From positions 248,001 to 312,000 of the forward strand of contig CAVRZD010000002.1 of the NCBI GenBank assembly GCA_963725645.1: a DNA stretch of 64,000 bases. The letters are read 5' to 3'. Positions 8,410 to 16,702 of the stretch are shown here, piece after piece. The notes under the pieces are model-generated. The model saw nothing but the letters and a program-made list of their open reading frames with translations, had not been told where the DNA came from and searched no databases. The stretch's first letter is position 1; each line of letters starts with the position of its first letter. This DNA is from JALYZC01 sp963725645 (GTDB taxonomy: Bacteria > Actinomycetota > Thermoleophilia > Solirubrobacterales > Solirubrobacteraceae). A program made the translations under genes and the position numbers.

Positions 8410-9885
8410 TCAGGGGCCCTGCGCGAGGCGCCAGCGCCCGTCCCGGTAGACGAGCCTCACCGGTTCGGAGTCGGAATCGAACTCGAGGCGTGCCTCACCC
8501 GACTCGGGGTCCACGTCGATTCGGAGCGAGAGGCGCGGCGGCACCGAGGCGTCTCCCGTACGTTCGCCGGCGAGGCCGCGGGCCGCCTCCTCGGTGGGTT
8601 CGTCGGCAACGGCGTCCAGCGGTCTTGCCTGCACCGGCGTCTCCGTCGAAACCGATGGGGGCGGCATGGTGACCTGTACGACGAGCGTGGTGCCGCCGAC
8701 CTCGATGGTGTCGCCGACCGCGAGCGGCTCGGCCGAGGTGATCCGGCGTCCGTTGACCGACGTGCCGTTGGTCGAGCCGAGGTCCTCGATCACGAACTGG
8801 CCGTCGGAGGCGCGCAGGATGCGCGCGTGCCGCCGCGAGATCTCGATGTCGTCCCCGAGCTTTCCGGCTCCGGATGCATGGCGGCCGATCACGAGCTCGT
8901 CGTGGACCTGGATCTCGTCCCCGAGCGCCCTGCCCGCCGTCACCTTGAGTCGCAGCGAGGCGCCGTCTCTCCCCGATGGGGACTCGGAGCCCGCGCCGGC
9001 GATCGCCGCCGGCCCGGCGCGGCCCTTCCCCGCCGGCCCCGCGGTGAGCGCCGCCCGCGCGGCGGCCATGAGCTGCGTGCAGCTGTCGTACCGGGCGCCG
9101 GGGTCCTTCGCCATCGCCCTCGCCGCCACGTCGTCGAGCGCGGGTGGCAGATCAGGACGCAGCTCGGCGAGCCGTGGGGCCGGTTCCTCGACGTGGCCGT
9201 GCAGGATCGCGGCCTCGCTGTCGCCACGGTAGGGCGGCTCGCCGGTGAGGCAGCGGACGAGCAGGCAGCCGAGGGAGTAGACGTCGACCCGCTGGTCGTA
9301 GTCTCGCCCCAGGATCTGCTCCGGCGCCAGGTAGTGGCAGCTGCCCACGAAGTCCCCGGCGGCGGTGAGCGCCCGGCTGTCCTGCCCCGGGTTCTTGCCG
9401 AGCCCGAAGTCGGTGAGGTAGCACCGCTCGTCGCCCTCGGAGCCGGGCTCGACGATCACGTTCCCGGGCCTCACGTCGCGATGCAGCAGGCCCGTCGCGT
9501 GGATGGCGTCCAGCGCTCCCGCGACCTGGCCGAGTATGGAAACGGCGCGCTCGGGGTCGAGCACGCCCTCACGCGTGAGCAGGGCCTCGAGGTCGCTGCC
9601 CTCGACGTAGTCCATGAGCATGTAGGGCACCCCGTCGAGCTCGCCGACGTCGTGGACGCGCACGATGTTGGGATGCTCGACCGAGCGCGCGTAGCGCGCT
9701 TCGCGCACGAAGCGCGTGCGAAACTCCGCGTTGCTCGCCAGCTCCGGCGCCAGGACCTTGAGCGCCGATCGCCCGCCGTCGGCGAGGCTCTCCGTCGCAT
9801 ACACCGTCGCCATTCCGCCCTGCCCGATCAGGCCGGTGACCCGGTGGCCGGCGATCTCGCTGCCCACACCGATCTGCTGCGACAC
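8410..9885 (-). CDS. soluble Ser/Thr protein kinase with C-terminal FHA domain
   Basis: 491 residues, no membrane segment. The kinase domain (~10-270) has GQGGMATVY, the ATP-binding Lys in SALKVLAP, DFG in LTDFGLG, and LAPEQ. The catalytic loop reads HRDVRPGN: the usual HRDxKPxN lysine is arginine, so activity may be altered. Residues ~315-400 are an FHA domain (LVIGRH, SRRHARI, LGSTNGTSVNG) that binds phosphothreonine. A ~90-residue tail follows. The GTG start has no Shine-Dalgarno; TAGAAC lies 6 bases upstream, suggesting a leaderless mRNA. Divergent from the soluble cyclase, which suggests a shared control region. Confidence 0.9.
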   Translation of the reverse strand: MSQQIGVGSEIAGHRVTGLIGQGGMATVYATESLADGGRSALKVLAPELASNAEFRTRFVREARYARSVEHPNIVRVHDVGELDGVPYMLMDYVEGSDLEALLTREGVLDPERAVSILGQVAGALDAIHATGLLHRDVRPGNVIVEPGSEGDERCYLTDFGLGKNPGQDSRALTAAGDFVGSCHYLAPEQILGRDYDQRVDVYSLGCLLVRCLTGEPPYRGDSEAAILHGHVEEPAPRLAELRPDLPPALDDVAARAMAKDPGARYDSCTQLMAAARAALTAGPAGKGRAGPAAIAGAGSESPSGRDGASLRLKVTAGRALGDEIQVHDELVIGRHASGAGKLGDDIEISRRHARILRASDGQFVIEDLGSTNGTSVNGRRITSAEPLAVGDTIEVGGTTLVVQVTMPPPSVSTETPVQARPLDAVADEPTEEAARGLAGERTGDASVPPRLSLRIDVDPESGEARLEFDSDSEPVRLVYRDGRWRLAQGP

Positions 9886-9965
9886 GTGCCGGTTCTACCA
9901 CCTCGCCGTCGCCTGCGCAGCAGCCGGTCAGGGTCGGAGCGGGTTCAGCTACCCTCGGGACCGCC
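9886..9965. promoter_or_regulatory. divergent promoter region, FHA-kinase / soluble cyclase
   Basis: Eighty bases separate two divergent signalling genes. Toward the kinase (minus strand) TAGAAC lies 6 bases before the GTG start. Toward the cyclase TACCCT at 9950-9955 lies 10 bases before GTG 9966. Neither start has a ribosome site, so both mRNAs may be leaderless or nearly so. No clear -35 hexamers are visible. Confidence 0.4.
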
Positions 9966-10574
9966 GTGCAGCCAACCTCCATCGACGTCATCGCCTCGGC
10001 CCTCGGGCCGGCGCCGCCCGACCTGGGGGAGTTCAGCTCGCCCGATGGGGCCCTCACGCTGCTTCTGACCGACATCGACGATGCGGCGGCGATACGAGAG
10101 CGGCTGGGCGATGAACGGTGGTCTGAGCTGCTCCGGGACCACCGACTGGTGCTCGAGCGGATCGTCGAGCACCACGATGGCAACATCGTGAAGTCCGAGA
10201 GCGACGGGTACATGATCGCGTTCAGCAGCGCGCATGCGGGGTTGCGGTGCGCCATGGAGCTGCAACGGACGTTCGCGGGCCGCGCGCTCGCCGCGCTCGG
10301 GTCGCCGCTGCGGATCCGAGCAGGGCTGCACACCGGCTTCGTGATCGTCAACGCGGACGACTTCTTCGGGCGCAACGTCGTGCTCGCCGCCCGCATCGCA
10401 GATCGCGCCGGCGGCGGGGAGATCCTGATCTCGGACGCGCTGCGGGAGTACACGGAGACCGACCCGACCTTTCACGTCACGCTCCGCGGCGAGTTCCACT
10501 TCAAGGGGATGCTGGGCGAGCACAACGTCTACACCGTCGACTGGGCCGACGGCGAAGGTGGGCGGACGGACTAG
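9966..10574 (+). CDS. soluble class III nucleotide cyclase (catalytic domain only)
   Basis: 202 residues made up almost entirely of one class III cyclase domain. The first metal Asp is in LLLTDIDDAA and the second in KSESDGYM, where the usual Gly-Asp is Ser-Asp. The transition-state block reads GRNVVLAARIAD: the expected Asn (V-N-x-A-A-R) is Val while the Arg remains, so catalysis may be weak or need a partner. The Lys before SESD suggests ATP as substrate. There is no signal peptide or membrane segment. Its stop codon overlaps the stop of the convergent kinase gene through a shared CTAG. Confidence 0.8.
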   Translation: MQPTSIDVIASALGPAPPDLGEFSSPDGALTLLLTDIDDAAAIRERLGDERWSELLRDHRLVLERIVEHHDGNIVKSESDGYMIAFSSAHAGLRCAMELQRTFAGRALAALGSPLRIRAGLHTGFVIVNADDFFGRNVVLAARIADRAGGGEILISDALREYTETDPTFHVTLRGEFHFKGMLGEHNVYTVDWADGEGGRTD

Positions 10575-11434
10575 GAGGGCGCGCCGGTGCCCACGGCGTC
10601 ACGCAGCATCTGGGCAAACTCGCCGGCGGTCTGGGGCCGCTGCTGCGGATCCTTGTCGAGCGCGCGAAGGATCAGCTCGCCGACCGCGGGCGGTAGATCG
10701 GCCCGGCGATCGCAGCAGTTGACCGGGTCGTCCTGCAGGTGGGCCCACAGGACCCGCATCCCCTGCCGGTCGGCGAAGGGAGGCGCGCCGGTCAGGCATT
10801 CGTAGATGACGCATCCGAGCGCGTACACGTCGGACGCCGCCGTCACCTCCTCGCCGCGGATCTGCTCCGGAGCCATGTAGTCGAGCGAGCCCAGTGCCTG
10901 GCCGGGCCGCGTCAGGACGCTTCCCTGGCTGTCCTTGGCCAGCCCGAAGTCCGTGATGAAGGCGGTCCCCTCTGCGTCGAGCAGGATGTTCGCCGGCTTG
11001 ACGTCGCGGTGCACGAGACCGGCGGCGCACAGGGCGTCGAGCCCGGCGGCGACCTGATTGCAGATCTTGACGGCGGTCTCGAGGTCGAGCGACTGCTGCT
11101 TCTTCACAAGGTCCTCGAGCGTGCCGTTGCCGACGTACTTCTGCACCATGTAGGGGATCCCCTCGTGCTCGCCCGCGTCGATCACCGGCACCACGTGCAG
11201 GTGCACGACGGTCCGGGCGATCCGCACCTCGCGGTCGAAGCGCCGCCGAAAGATCTCGTCGCTCGCCAGGTCCACCTTGACGAGCTTCAGCGCGACCTGG
11301 TCGCCCTCGGGGCTCACCGCCTTGTACACGCGCCCCATACCGCCGACGCCCAGCAGTGACTCGACACGGTAGGGCCCGATGCTGTGGCCGACGTGCTCGT
11401 CGCTCTGGGGCTGTTCGGGGTCGCTCATCGTCAT
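10571..11434 (-). CDS. soluble Ser/Thr protein kinase, kinase domain only
   Basis: 287 residues with a complete Hanks-type kinase: GVGGMGRVY, the Lys in VALKLVKV, HRDVKPANIL, the DFG in ITDFGLAK, MAPEQIRG, and the regulatory Asp in SDVYALGC. The domain fills nearly the whole chain, with no transmembrane or accessory domain, so it is cytoplasmic and probably recruited by partners. ATG codons at 11434 and 11428 are both possible starts. It converges with the soluble cyclase (shared CTAG stop) and diverges from the next kinase. Confidence 0.9.
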   Translation of the reverse strand: MTMSDPEQPQSDEHVGHSIGPYRVESLLGVGGMGRVYKAVSPEGDQVALKLVKVDLASDEIFRRRFDREVRIARTVVHLHVVPVIDAGEHEGIPYMVQKYVGNGTLEDLVKKQQSLDLETAVKICNQVAAGLDALCAAGLVHRDVKPANILLDAEGTAFITDFGLAKDSQGSVLTRPGQALGSLDYMAPEQIRGEEVTAASDVYALGCVIYECLTGAPPFADRQGMRVLWAHLQDDPVNCCDRRADLPPAVGELILRALDKDPQQRPQTAGEFAQMLRDAVGTGAPS

Positions 11435-11636
11435 CAGTCGTGAGTCAGGCGGGCACTCCAGAGAGCGTAGGCAGCGGGGCCGCTCGTACGTCCTCGTTGT
11501 AGCAGAGGCCCATCATGCTCAACCATGGCCCCGCTGGCGAGCCTCACGAGAATAGGTCATTTGCTGGCGTAAAGGAAGTCCTGCGGGATCCCGGAGGCGC
11601 GGGGGCGTCTGGGCTGCCCGAATACAATTGCGAGCC
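11435..11636. promoter_or_regulatory. divergent promoter region between two kinase genes
   Basis: About 200 non-coding bases between divergent kinases. On the plus strand TACAAT (11622-11627), a near-perfect -10 hexamer, lies 9 bases before GTG 11637, and no ribosome site is present, which argues for a leaderless transcript. No convincing -35 is seen. The remainder (11470-11600) shows no gene. Confidence 0.45.
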
Positions 11637-12584
11637 GTGCTGGATCAGGGAACCAACGTCGCTGGCTACCGGATCGACGGCGTCCTGGGAGTCGGCGGCA
11701 TGGCCGTCGTCTACCGGGCCACCCAGCTCTCGCTGAACCGGCCGGCCGCCCTGAAGGTCTTCGCGTCCGAGCCGAGCGACGACCCGGCCTTCCGCGAGCG
11801 CTTCCGTCGGGAGGGCCAGCTCCAGGCGGCGATCGACCACCCGCACATCGTCGGCGTGTACGAGGCCGGGCAGACCGAGCACGGGCTCTTCCTCGCCATG
11901 CGGGTGGTCCGCGGTCCCACGCTCAAGGAGCTGATCCTCTCCGGACAGCTCGATGCCGGACGCGCCGTGCGCGTCCTCACACAGGTCGCCGAGGCGCTGG
12001 ACGCCGCCCATGACGTCGGCCTCATCCACCGCGACGTCAAACCGCAGAACATCCTCGTCGGCGCGCACGATCACGCCTATCTGACCGACTTCGGCCTGAC
12101 CAAGGCGTCGGGGCAGCCCGGCCTGACGGAGGAGGGGCAGTTCATCGGCACCATCGACTACGTCTCGCCGGAGCAGGCCCGCGGGGAGGACGCGACCCAC
12201 CACAGCGACGTCTACGCCCTGACGGGGGTCCTGTTCGAATGCCTGAGCGGCGAGGTCCCGTTTCCGCGGCCGAACGAGCCGGCGGTGCTCTACGCGCACC
12301 TGTCGGACCCCCCGCCCCGCCTGAGCGACGGGCGTTCCGACCTGCCCCCGGCGCTCGACGACGTGATCGCGAGCGGCATGGCGAAGGACCCGGATGCCCG
12401 CCCGCGGTCGGCGACCGAGCTGATGCAGGACGCAGCGGGGGCGTTCCCGGAGCGGGCCGCAGCCGGCCCACCGCCGGCATCGCAAGGGCCTCGGCCGGCC
12501 GCCGGCGACCCGCGCACCGCCGATACCGCGCGCACGGCCGCCGTCCGCGGGCGGGGGGCCACGCGCGCGCGCCGACGGCCCTGA
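11637..12584 (+). CDS. Ser/Thr protein kinase with short low-complexity tail
   Basis: About 315 residues. All catalytic elements are present: GVGGMAVVYRA, the Lys in ALKVFA, HRDVKPQNILV, TDFGLTK, VSPEQARG, and SDVYALTG. The last ~50 residues are Pro/Ala/Arg-rich with no predicted fold. A TTG at 11628 would add three residues, but the -10-like TACAAT directly upstream favours GTG 11637 as a leaderless start. Its stop lies 2 bases from the stop of the convergent CHASE2 cyclase gene. No transmembrane segment is visible. Confidence 0.9.
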   Translation: MLDQGTNVAGYRIDGVLGVGGMAVVYRATQLSLNRPAALKVFASEPSDDPAFRERFRREGQLQAAIDHPHIVGVYEAGQTEHGLFLAMRVVRGPTLKELILSGQLDAGRAVRVLTQVAEALDAAHDVGLIHRDVKPQNILVGAHDHAYLTDFGLTKASGQPGLTEEGQFIGTIDYVSPEQARGEDATHHSDVYALTGVLFECLSGEVPFPRPNEPAVLYAHLSDPPPRLSDGRSDLPPALDDVIASGMAKDPDARPRSATELMQDAAGAFPERAAAGPPPASQGPRPAAGDPRTADTARTAAVRGRGATRARRRP

Positions 12585-12586
12585 AG

Positions 12587-14437
12587 CTACTCGCCCTCGG
12601 CGCCCGATTCCCTGCCGGCTCCCGAGGGCGCGGGGACGGCTCCGCCGTCGTCGGGCAGCGACCACAGCTTCACGCGTGCCTGCCTTCCGCGCACCTCGAA
12701 CTCGTCCACGTACTCCAGGTCGGTCGGCGGGTCCTTCAGTCGGGAGCGGGTCGAGTCGGCGACGAACAGCTGGTGGGGCGTGCCCTTGGTCATGCCCTCG
12801 AGCCGAGCCGCCGTATTCGTGGTGTCGCCGATCGCCGTGTACTCCACGCGCCGCTCCGAGCCGACGTTGCCCGACATCACGCGGCCGCTGTTCAGCCCGA
12901 TCCCCATGCGAAAGCCCTCCGAGAGGCCCTCCTCGCGCAGCCAGGCGCTGAAGCGCGGCAGGCGGACGTCCAGCATCTCGCGCGCAGCCGCGAGGGCGCG
13001 GTCGGCGTGGTCGTCCTGCTCGATCGGCGCGCCGAAGACCGCCATGATCCCGTCGCCCATGTACGCGACCAGCGTGCCGCCGTGGTCGAGGATCGCGTCG
13101 CTCATCTCGCTCAGGTACTTGTTCAGCACCTCGATCACCTCGGCGGGCGCCAGCGACTCGGCGAACGAGGTGAAGCCGCGCAGGTCGCTGAACATCACCG
13201 TGCCGTCCCGCTGCACCCCGCCGAGGCGCAGCCCCGCGTCCGTGCTGGCGAGCACCTCGTCGACCACGTCCTCGGGCACGAAGCGCGAGAACATGTCGCG
13301 CACGCGCTCGCGGTCGAACGCGGTCGTGATGTAGTGCACCCCGAGCGCGCCGAAGGACGCCAGCAGGACCGTGCCGAGCGGATACACGAACGACACGATC
13401 CGGCCTCCGTTGAACGCGAGCTGCGCGGCGACGACGAACAGCGCACCGGCGACGAGCGATAGGGCGATGGCGCGCAACGGGGACAGGCGCAGGCTGGCCA
13501 GCGGCGCCACCAGGCCGAGCAGGACGATCAGCGCCACGTTCACGCCGCCGGGGGCCGGTTGGAGTGGGAGGCCGGCCTGCACGGTCCCGATCGCGTTCGC
13601 CTGGATCTCGGCGCCAGACATCAGCCCGTTGCCGGTCGTCGAGGTCGGGTGCACATCCTGCAGCGACGGCGCCGAGGGACCGACCACGACGATCTTGTTG
13701 CGGAAGAAGCCGCGCGGCGTCTTGCCCTGCGCCACCCGCGAGAACGAGATCGAACGGATCGTGTCCGGCGGTCCGTAGTAGTCGATCCAGGCCGTGGTGC
13801 CGTCGAACAGCTTGGGCCGCACGGGCCGGCGATCCGCGACCTCGGTCGCCACCACGGAGAAGGTCTTGAGCTTGTCGATCTTGTACGAGGTACGTCGGAT
13901 GACCCCGCCCGGGTCGTTCGGGAAGAGTCCGTTGGCCGGATGGGCGTTGATCTGGCGCAGGTTCTCCTCCCCTCCGAAGATCGCGGTCCCCCCCTTCTGG
14001 TCGACCTCGGTCGTGGCCAGCACGACGCGCCCGTTCGCCCGGGTGATCGCGTCGGCCAGGGCGAGGTCCGCGGGGTTGTTCCAGTCCGTTCCGTTGCTGG
14101 GCTCGGTGAACTGCACGTCGTAGGCGATCGCCTTCGGGTGGTCCGCGGCGATGCGGTCGATGACACGGGCATGCGTGGTGCGGGGGAACGGCCAGCGCTG
14201 GTGCAGGTCGTTGAACGTGACGTCATCGATCTTCACGACGATCAGGTCCGACGGAGGCTTGCGCTCGCCGCGCACGGAGAAGCGGGCGTCGACGCTGTCC
14301 AGCTCGAGGTTGCGCAGGACGTCCGTGCCGTAGGCGACAAGCCCCAAGGCCGTCACGCCGAGGCCGACGGCGAGGAACAGCACCGTGCGCACGGGAAGGC
14401 GGGGGATCCAGCGAAACGCCCGGTGGCCGCGCTTCAT
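12587..14437 (-). CDS. CHASE2-domain class III adenylate/guanylate cyclase
   Basis: 616 residues from ATG 14437. One N-terminal membrane helix (~17-37), an extracytoplasmic CHASE2 sensor (~40-300; motifs LELDSVDARFSVRG, AIAYDVQF, FRNKIVVVG and GAEIQANAIGTV are typical), three membrane helices (~305-385) and a cytoplasmic cyclase domain (~410-590). Both metal Asp (MFSDLRGF, YMGDGIMAVFGAP) and the Asn/Arg pair (GDTTNTAARLE) are present. The adenine-specifying Lys position, two residues before MGDG, is Ala, so the nucleotide made is uncertain. It starts 2 bases after the DUF3307 gene, with which it forms an operon. Confidence 0.93.
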   Translation of the reverse strand: MKRGHRAFRWIPRLPVRTVLFLAVGLGVTALGLVAYGTDVLRNLELDSVDARFSVRGERKPPSDLIVVKIDDVTFNDLHQRWPFPRTTHARVIDRIAADHPKAIAYDVQFTEPSNGTDWNNPADLALADAITRANGRVVLATTEVDQKGGTAIFGGEENLRQINAHPANGLFPNDPGGVIRRTSYKIDKLKTFSVVATEVADRRPVRPKLFDGTTAWIDYYGPPDTIRSISFSRVAQGKTPRGFFRNKIVVVGPSAPSLQDVHPTSTTGNGLMSGAEIQANAIGTVQAGLPLQPAPGGVNVALIVLLGLVAPLASLRLSPLRAIALSLVAGALFVVAAQLAFNGGRIVSFVYPLGTVLLASFGALGVHYITTAFDRERVRDMFSRFVPEDVVDEVLASTDAGLRLGGVQRDGTVMFSDLRGFTSFAESLAPAEVIEVLNKYLSEMSDAILDHGGTLVAYMGDGIMAVFGAPIEQDDHADRALAAAREMLDVRLPRFSAWLREEGLSEGFRMGIGLNSGRVMSGNVGSERRVEYTAIGDTTNTAARLEGMTKGTPHQLFVADSTRSRLKDPPTDLEYVDEFEVRGRQARVKLWSLPDDGGAVPAPSGAGRESGAEGE

Positions 14438-14439
14438 CG

Positions 14440-14832
14440 TCAGTCTCCCACCAGCAGGGCGAGCCCGAACAGCGCAAGCACGTGGAAGCTCTGATCGACG
14501 ACGGCCACGATCGGGGGGATCTCCACGGCGTGGTGTCCCTTGACCCTCGCGATGTAGAGGCGCAGGAGCCGCCCGTCGTCCTGCACGAGGTGCGGCCCGG
14601 CGATCAGCGCCGCCACCCAGATCACGCCGGCGTGCAGATCGCCGGCCAACCACACCAGCGCGGGGACGAAGGCGAGGGTGTACGTGGCGATGTGCGTGAG
14701 CAGCGCCCGGCGCGCGACCGGATTGGAGCTGAGGCCGCCGCGCTTGTTCCGCGCCTGCCAGTCGGTCTGCAGCAGGTAGTCGCCCGTGAGGTGGCACACG
14801 GCAAAGACCGCGAAGACCTCGACCCACGGCAT
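14440..14832 (-). CDS. DUF3307 family membrane protein
   Basis: 130 residues with four hydrophobic stretches and the DUF3307 hallmark near the N-terminus, CHLTGDYLLQTDWQA, in which the His and Asp are charged residues inside the membrane region. The function of the family is unknown. It is the first gene of a two-gene operon with the CHASE2 cyclase (2-base gap), so its product may assist or respond to that cyclase; this is inference. TAAGCT lies 7 bases before its ATG, with no ribosome site, so the operon mRNA is probably leaderless. Confidence 0.75.
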   Translation of the reverse strand: MPWVEVFAVFAVCHLTGDYLLQTDWQARNKRGGLSSNPVARRALLTHIATYTLAFVPALVWLAGDLHAGVIWVAALIAGPHLVQDDGRLLRLYIARVKGHHAVEIPPIVAVVDQSFHVLALFGLALLVGD

Positions 14833-14861
14833 GGCGGCGAGCTTACCGTTACGCTCCCACG
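14833..14861. promoter_or_regulatory. compact divergent promoter with ACGGTAAGCTC element
   Basis: Only 29 bases separate the DUF3307/CHASE2 operon (minus) and the GAF kinase (plus). Minus strand: ACGGTAAGCTC with -10-like TAAGCT 7 bases before ATG 14832. Plus strand: TACGCT (14850-14855) 6 bases before GTG 14862. The two -10 elements nearly overlap, so the two directions should compete. The same 11-mer precedes the second CHASE2 cyclase at about 19925-19935. Confidence 0.5.
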
Positions 14862-16157
14862 GTGGCGAGGCCGGACTCGCAGTTGTCGCTCCCAGGCGGA
14901 CTCGAGCTTCGAGATCGGTACGTGGTCGTCGGGCCGATCTCGAGTGGTGCCATGGGTGCCGTCTACCGCGCGACCGACATCGAATCCGACGTCGAGGTCG
15001 CGCTCAAGCGCGTCACCGACCGGCGCCACGCGGAGCGTTTCGAGATCGAGGCGCGCCTGCTCGCCGTGCTCAGCCACCCGCGTGTGGTGCGCGTGCTCGA
15101 CTACTTTCAGGACGACACCGGCCAGTACCTCGTCATGGATCTCGTCGACGGCACGGATCTCGGCATCGTGCTCAAGCAGCGGGGAAACCCCGGACTGCCG
15201 ATCGAGCAGGCGATCGAGTACGCCCGGCAGGCCTGCGAGGCCCTCCAGTACGTGCACGAGCAGCAGGTGATCCACCGCGACGTCAAGCCGCAGAACTTGA
15301 TCCTGGGCGACAAGGGGATCGTCCTCGTCGACTTCGGAATCGCCCGCCTCCTCGGCGAGGAGGACACGGGCACCCAGGGGATCGGCACGCCTCGCTACAT
15401 GGCGCCCGAGGTCTTCGCCGGCGGCAACATCTCGCCACGCAGCGACGTCTTCGGCCTGGCCGCGACGCTGTGGACCCTGATCGCCGGCAAGCCACCCGTG
15501 TATGCCGACCCGACGCAGCTCAGTTCGCTGGTCCCGGAGGTCCCATCCCAACTCGAGAACACCGTCATGGCCGGGCTGGAGATGATCCCGGACCGGCGCG
15601 TGGCCTCGGTCGCGGCGTTCGCCAAGGCGCTCGGCGCGCCACTCGCCCGCCGGGGAGCGTCGCTCGCGCAGTCCGTGGAGAAGCCGGCCGCGCCGCGAAC
15701 GCTCATGGAGGGCATCGTCCGCACCGCGGCCGGCGTATTCGGCGCCGCCGCCTCGTCGATCGCCCTGCTCGACCGGACGACGGGAGAGGTCGTGTACCAG
15801 TCGGCCTGGGGCGCCGGGGCGCGCGAGATCATCGGCGTCAGGCTGCCGCCCGGGGAGGGCATCGCCGGCACCGTGGTGGAGAGCGGCGAGCCCGAGGCCG
15901 TGGGCGACTGCCGCAACGACTCGCGCTTCGCCGCCAGGATCGCCGAAGGGACCGGCTACGTTCCCTACACCATGCTGGTCGTGCCGCTCATGCGACGCGA
16001 CGAAGCGGTCGGGGTGCTGTCCCTTCTCGACCGGCGCGACGGCGGCCGCTACGGGGCGAGTGACGTGGAGCGCGCGATGCTCTTCGCCGAGCTCGCGGTC
16101 ACCGCCCTGGACGTCGAGCCCGAGCTGCTGACGCACCTCGGCGATCCGCAGGGCTAA
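14862..16157 (+). CDS. Ser/Thr protein kinase with C-terminal GAF domain
   Basis: 431 residues. Kinase domain ~20-260: SSGAMGAVYRA, the Lys in VALKRVTD, HRDVKPQNLIL, VDFGIARL, MAPEVFAGG. Residues ~275-420 form a GAF domain (TLMEGIVRTAA, then GIAGTVVESGEPEAVGDC, then VPLMRRDEAVGVLSLLDR), which in other proteins binds cyclic nucleotides or other small ligands. Beside three cyclases, a cyclic-nucleotide-responsive kinase is an attractive but unproven reading. Leaderless GTG start. Its stop overlaps the stop of the convergent FecR-like gene by 3 bases. Confidence 0.9.
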   Translation: MARPDSQLSLPGGLELRDRYVVVGPISSGAMGAVYRATDIESDVEVALKRVTDRRHAERFEIEARLLAVLSHPRVVRVLDYFQDDTGQYLVMDLVDGTDLGIVLKQRGNPGLPIEQAIEYARQACEALQYVHEQQVIHRDVKPQNLILGDKGIVLVDFGIARLLGEEDTGTQGIGTPRYMAPEVFAGGNISPRSDVFGLAATLWTLIAGKPPVYADPTQLSSLVPEVPSQLENTVMAGLEMIPDRRVASVAAFAKALGAPLARRGASLAQSVEKPAAPRTLMEGIVRTAAGVFGAAASSIALLDRTTGEVVYQSAWGAGAREIIGVRLPPGEGIAGTVVESGEPEAVGDCRNDSRFAARIAEGTGYVPYTMLVVPLMRRDEAVGVLSLLDRRDGGRYGASDVERAMLFAELAVTALDVEPELLTHLGDPQG

Positions 16158-16702
16158 CCGGCGCGCGCGAGGTAGCTGCGCCCGGCGCGGACGGTGACGT
16201 TACGGCGCTTGCGGAAGTCGCGCACGGCGACGACGCCGGTCCTGACGCTGGTGAGCGTGCCGTCGCAACGGTCCGCCACCGTCCAGTCGGTCCCGCGCAC
16301 CGTCGCCGCGCTGTAGCGCCCGCGGGTGCGGAAGCGCCCGCGGGCCTTGCCACGCAGCCGGCGGACCACACGGCTCGAGCGGGCCGCCACCGCCCGTCGG
16401 CCGGCTCCCACGGCGCAGGCGCTGAAGCTCCCGCCGCTGAGGTTCAGGTCGGTCAGCCCACCCCCGCTGCGCGTCTGGGCGACCTGGAAGACACCGCCCG
16501 TGAAGTCGCCCGTCTGCACCGCACCGCGCGTGTTCGCGGCGCTCGTCATGCGCACCGTGCCGCGCGTGGTGTCAAGCAGCGACCCGACCGGGATCTGCTG
16601 CCCCCCGCTCAACGGCACGAACCCCTGCCCCGGCAGCTTGACCAACACCTGCCCGCTCACCGGCGCCGTGTTCACCGCACGGCCCAACACCGGCTTCGCG
16701 CC
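16154..16702 (-). repeat. direct repeat copy A (FecR-like core)
   Basis: The 549-base core-coding segment is near-identical by eye to 17369-17917, with scattered mostly silent differences. It continues into the short intergenic linker, which also resembles the linker after the third gene. This indicates a recent tandem gene duplication with replacement of the N-terminal domain. A related inverted copy lies in 23250-23804. Confidence 0.85.
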
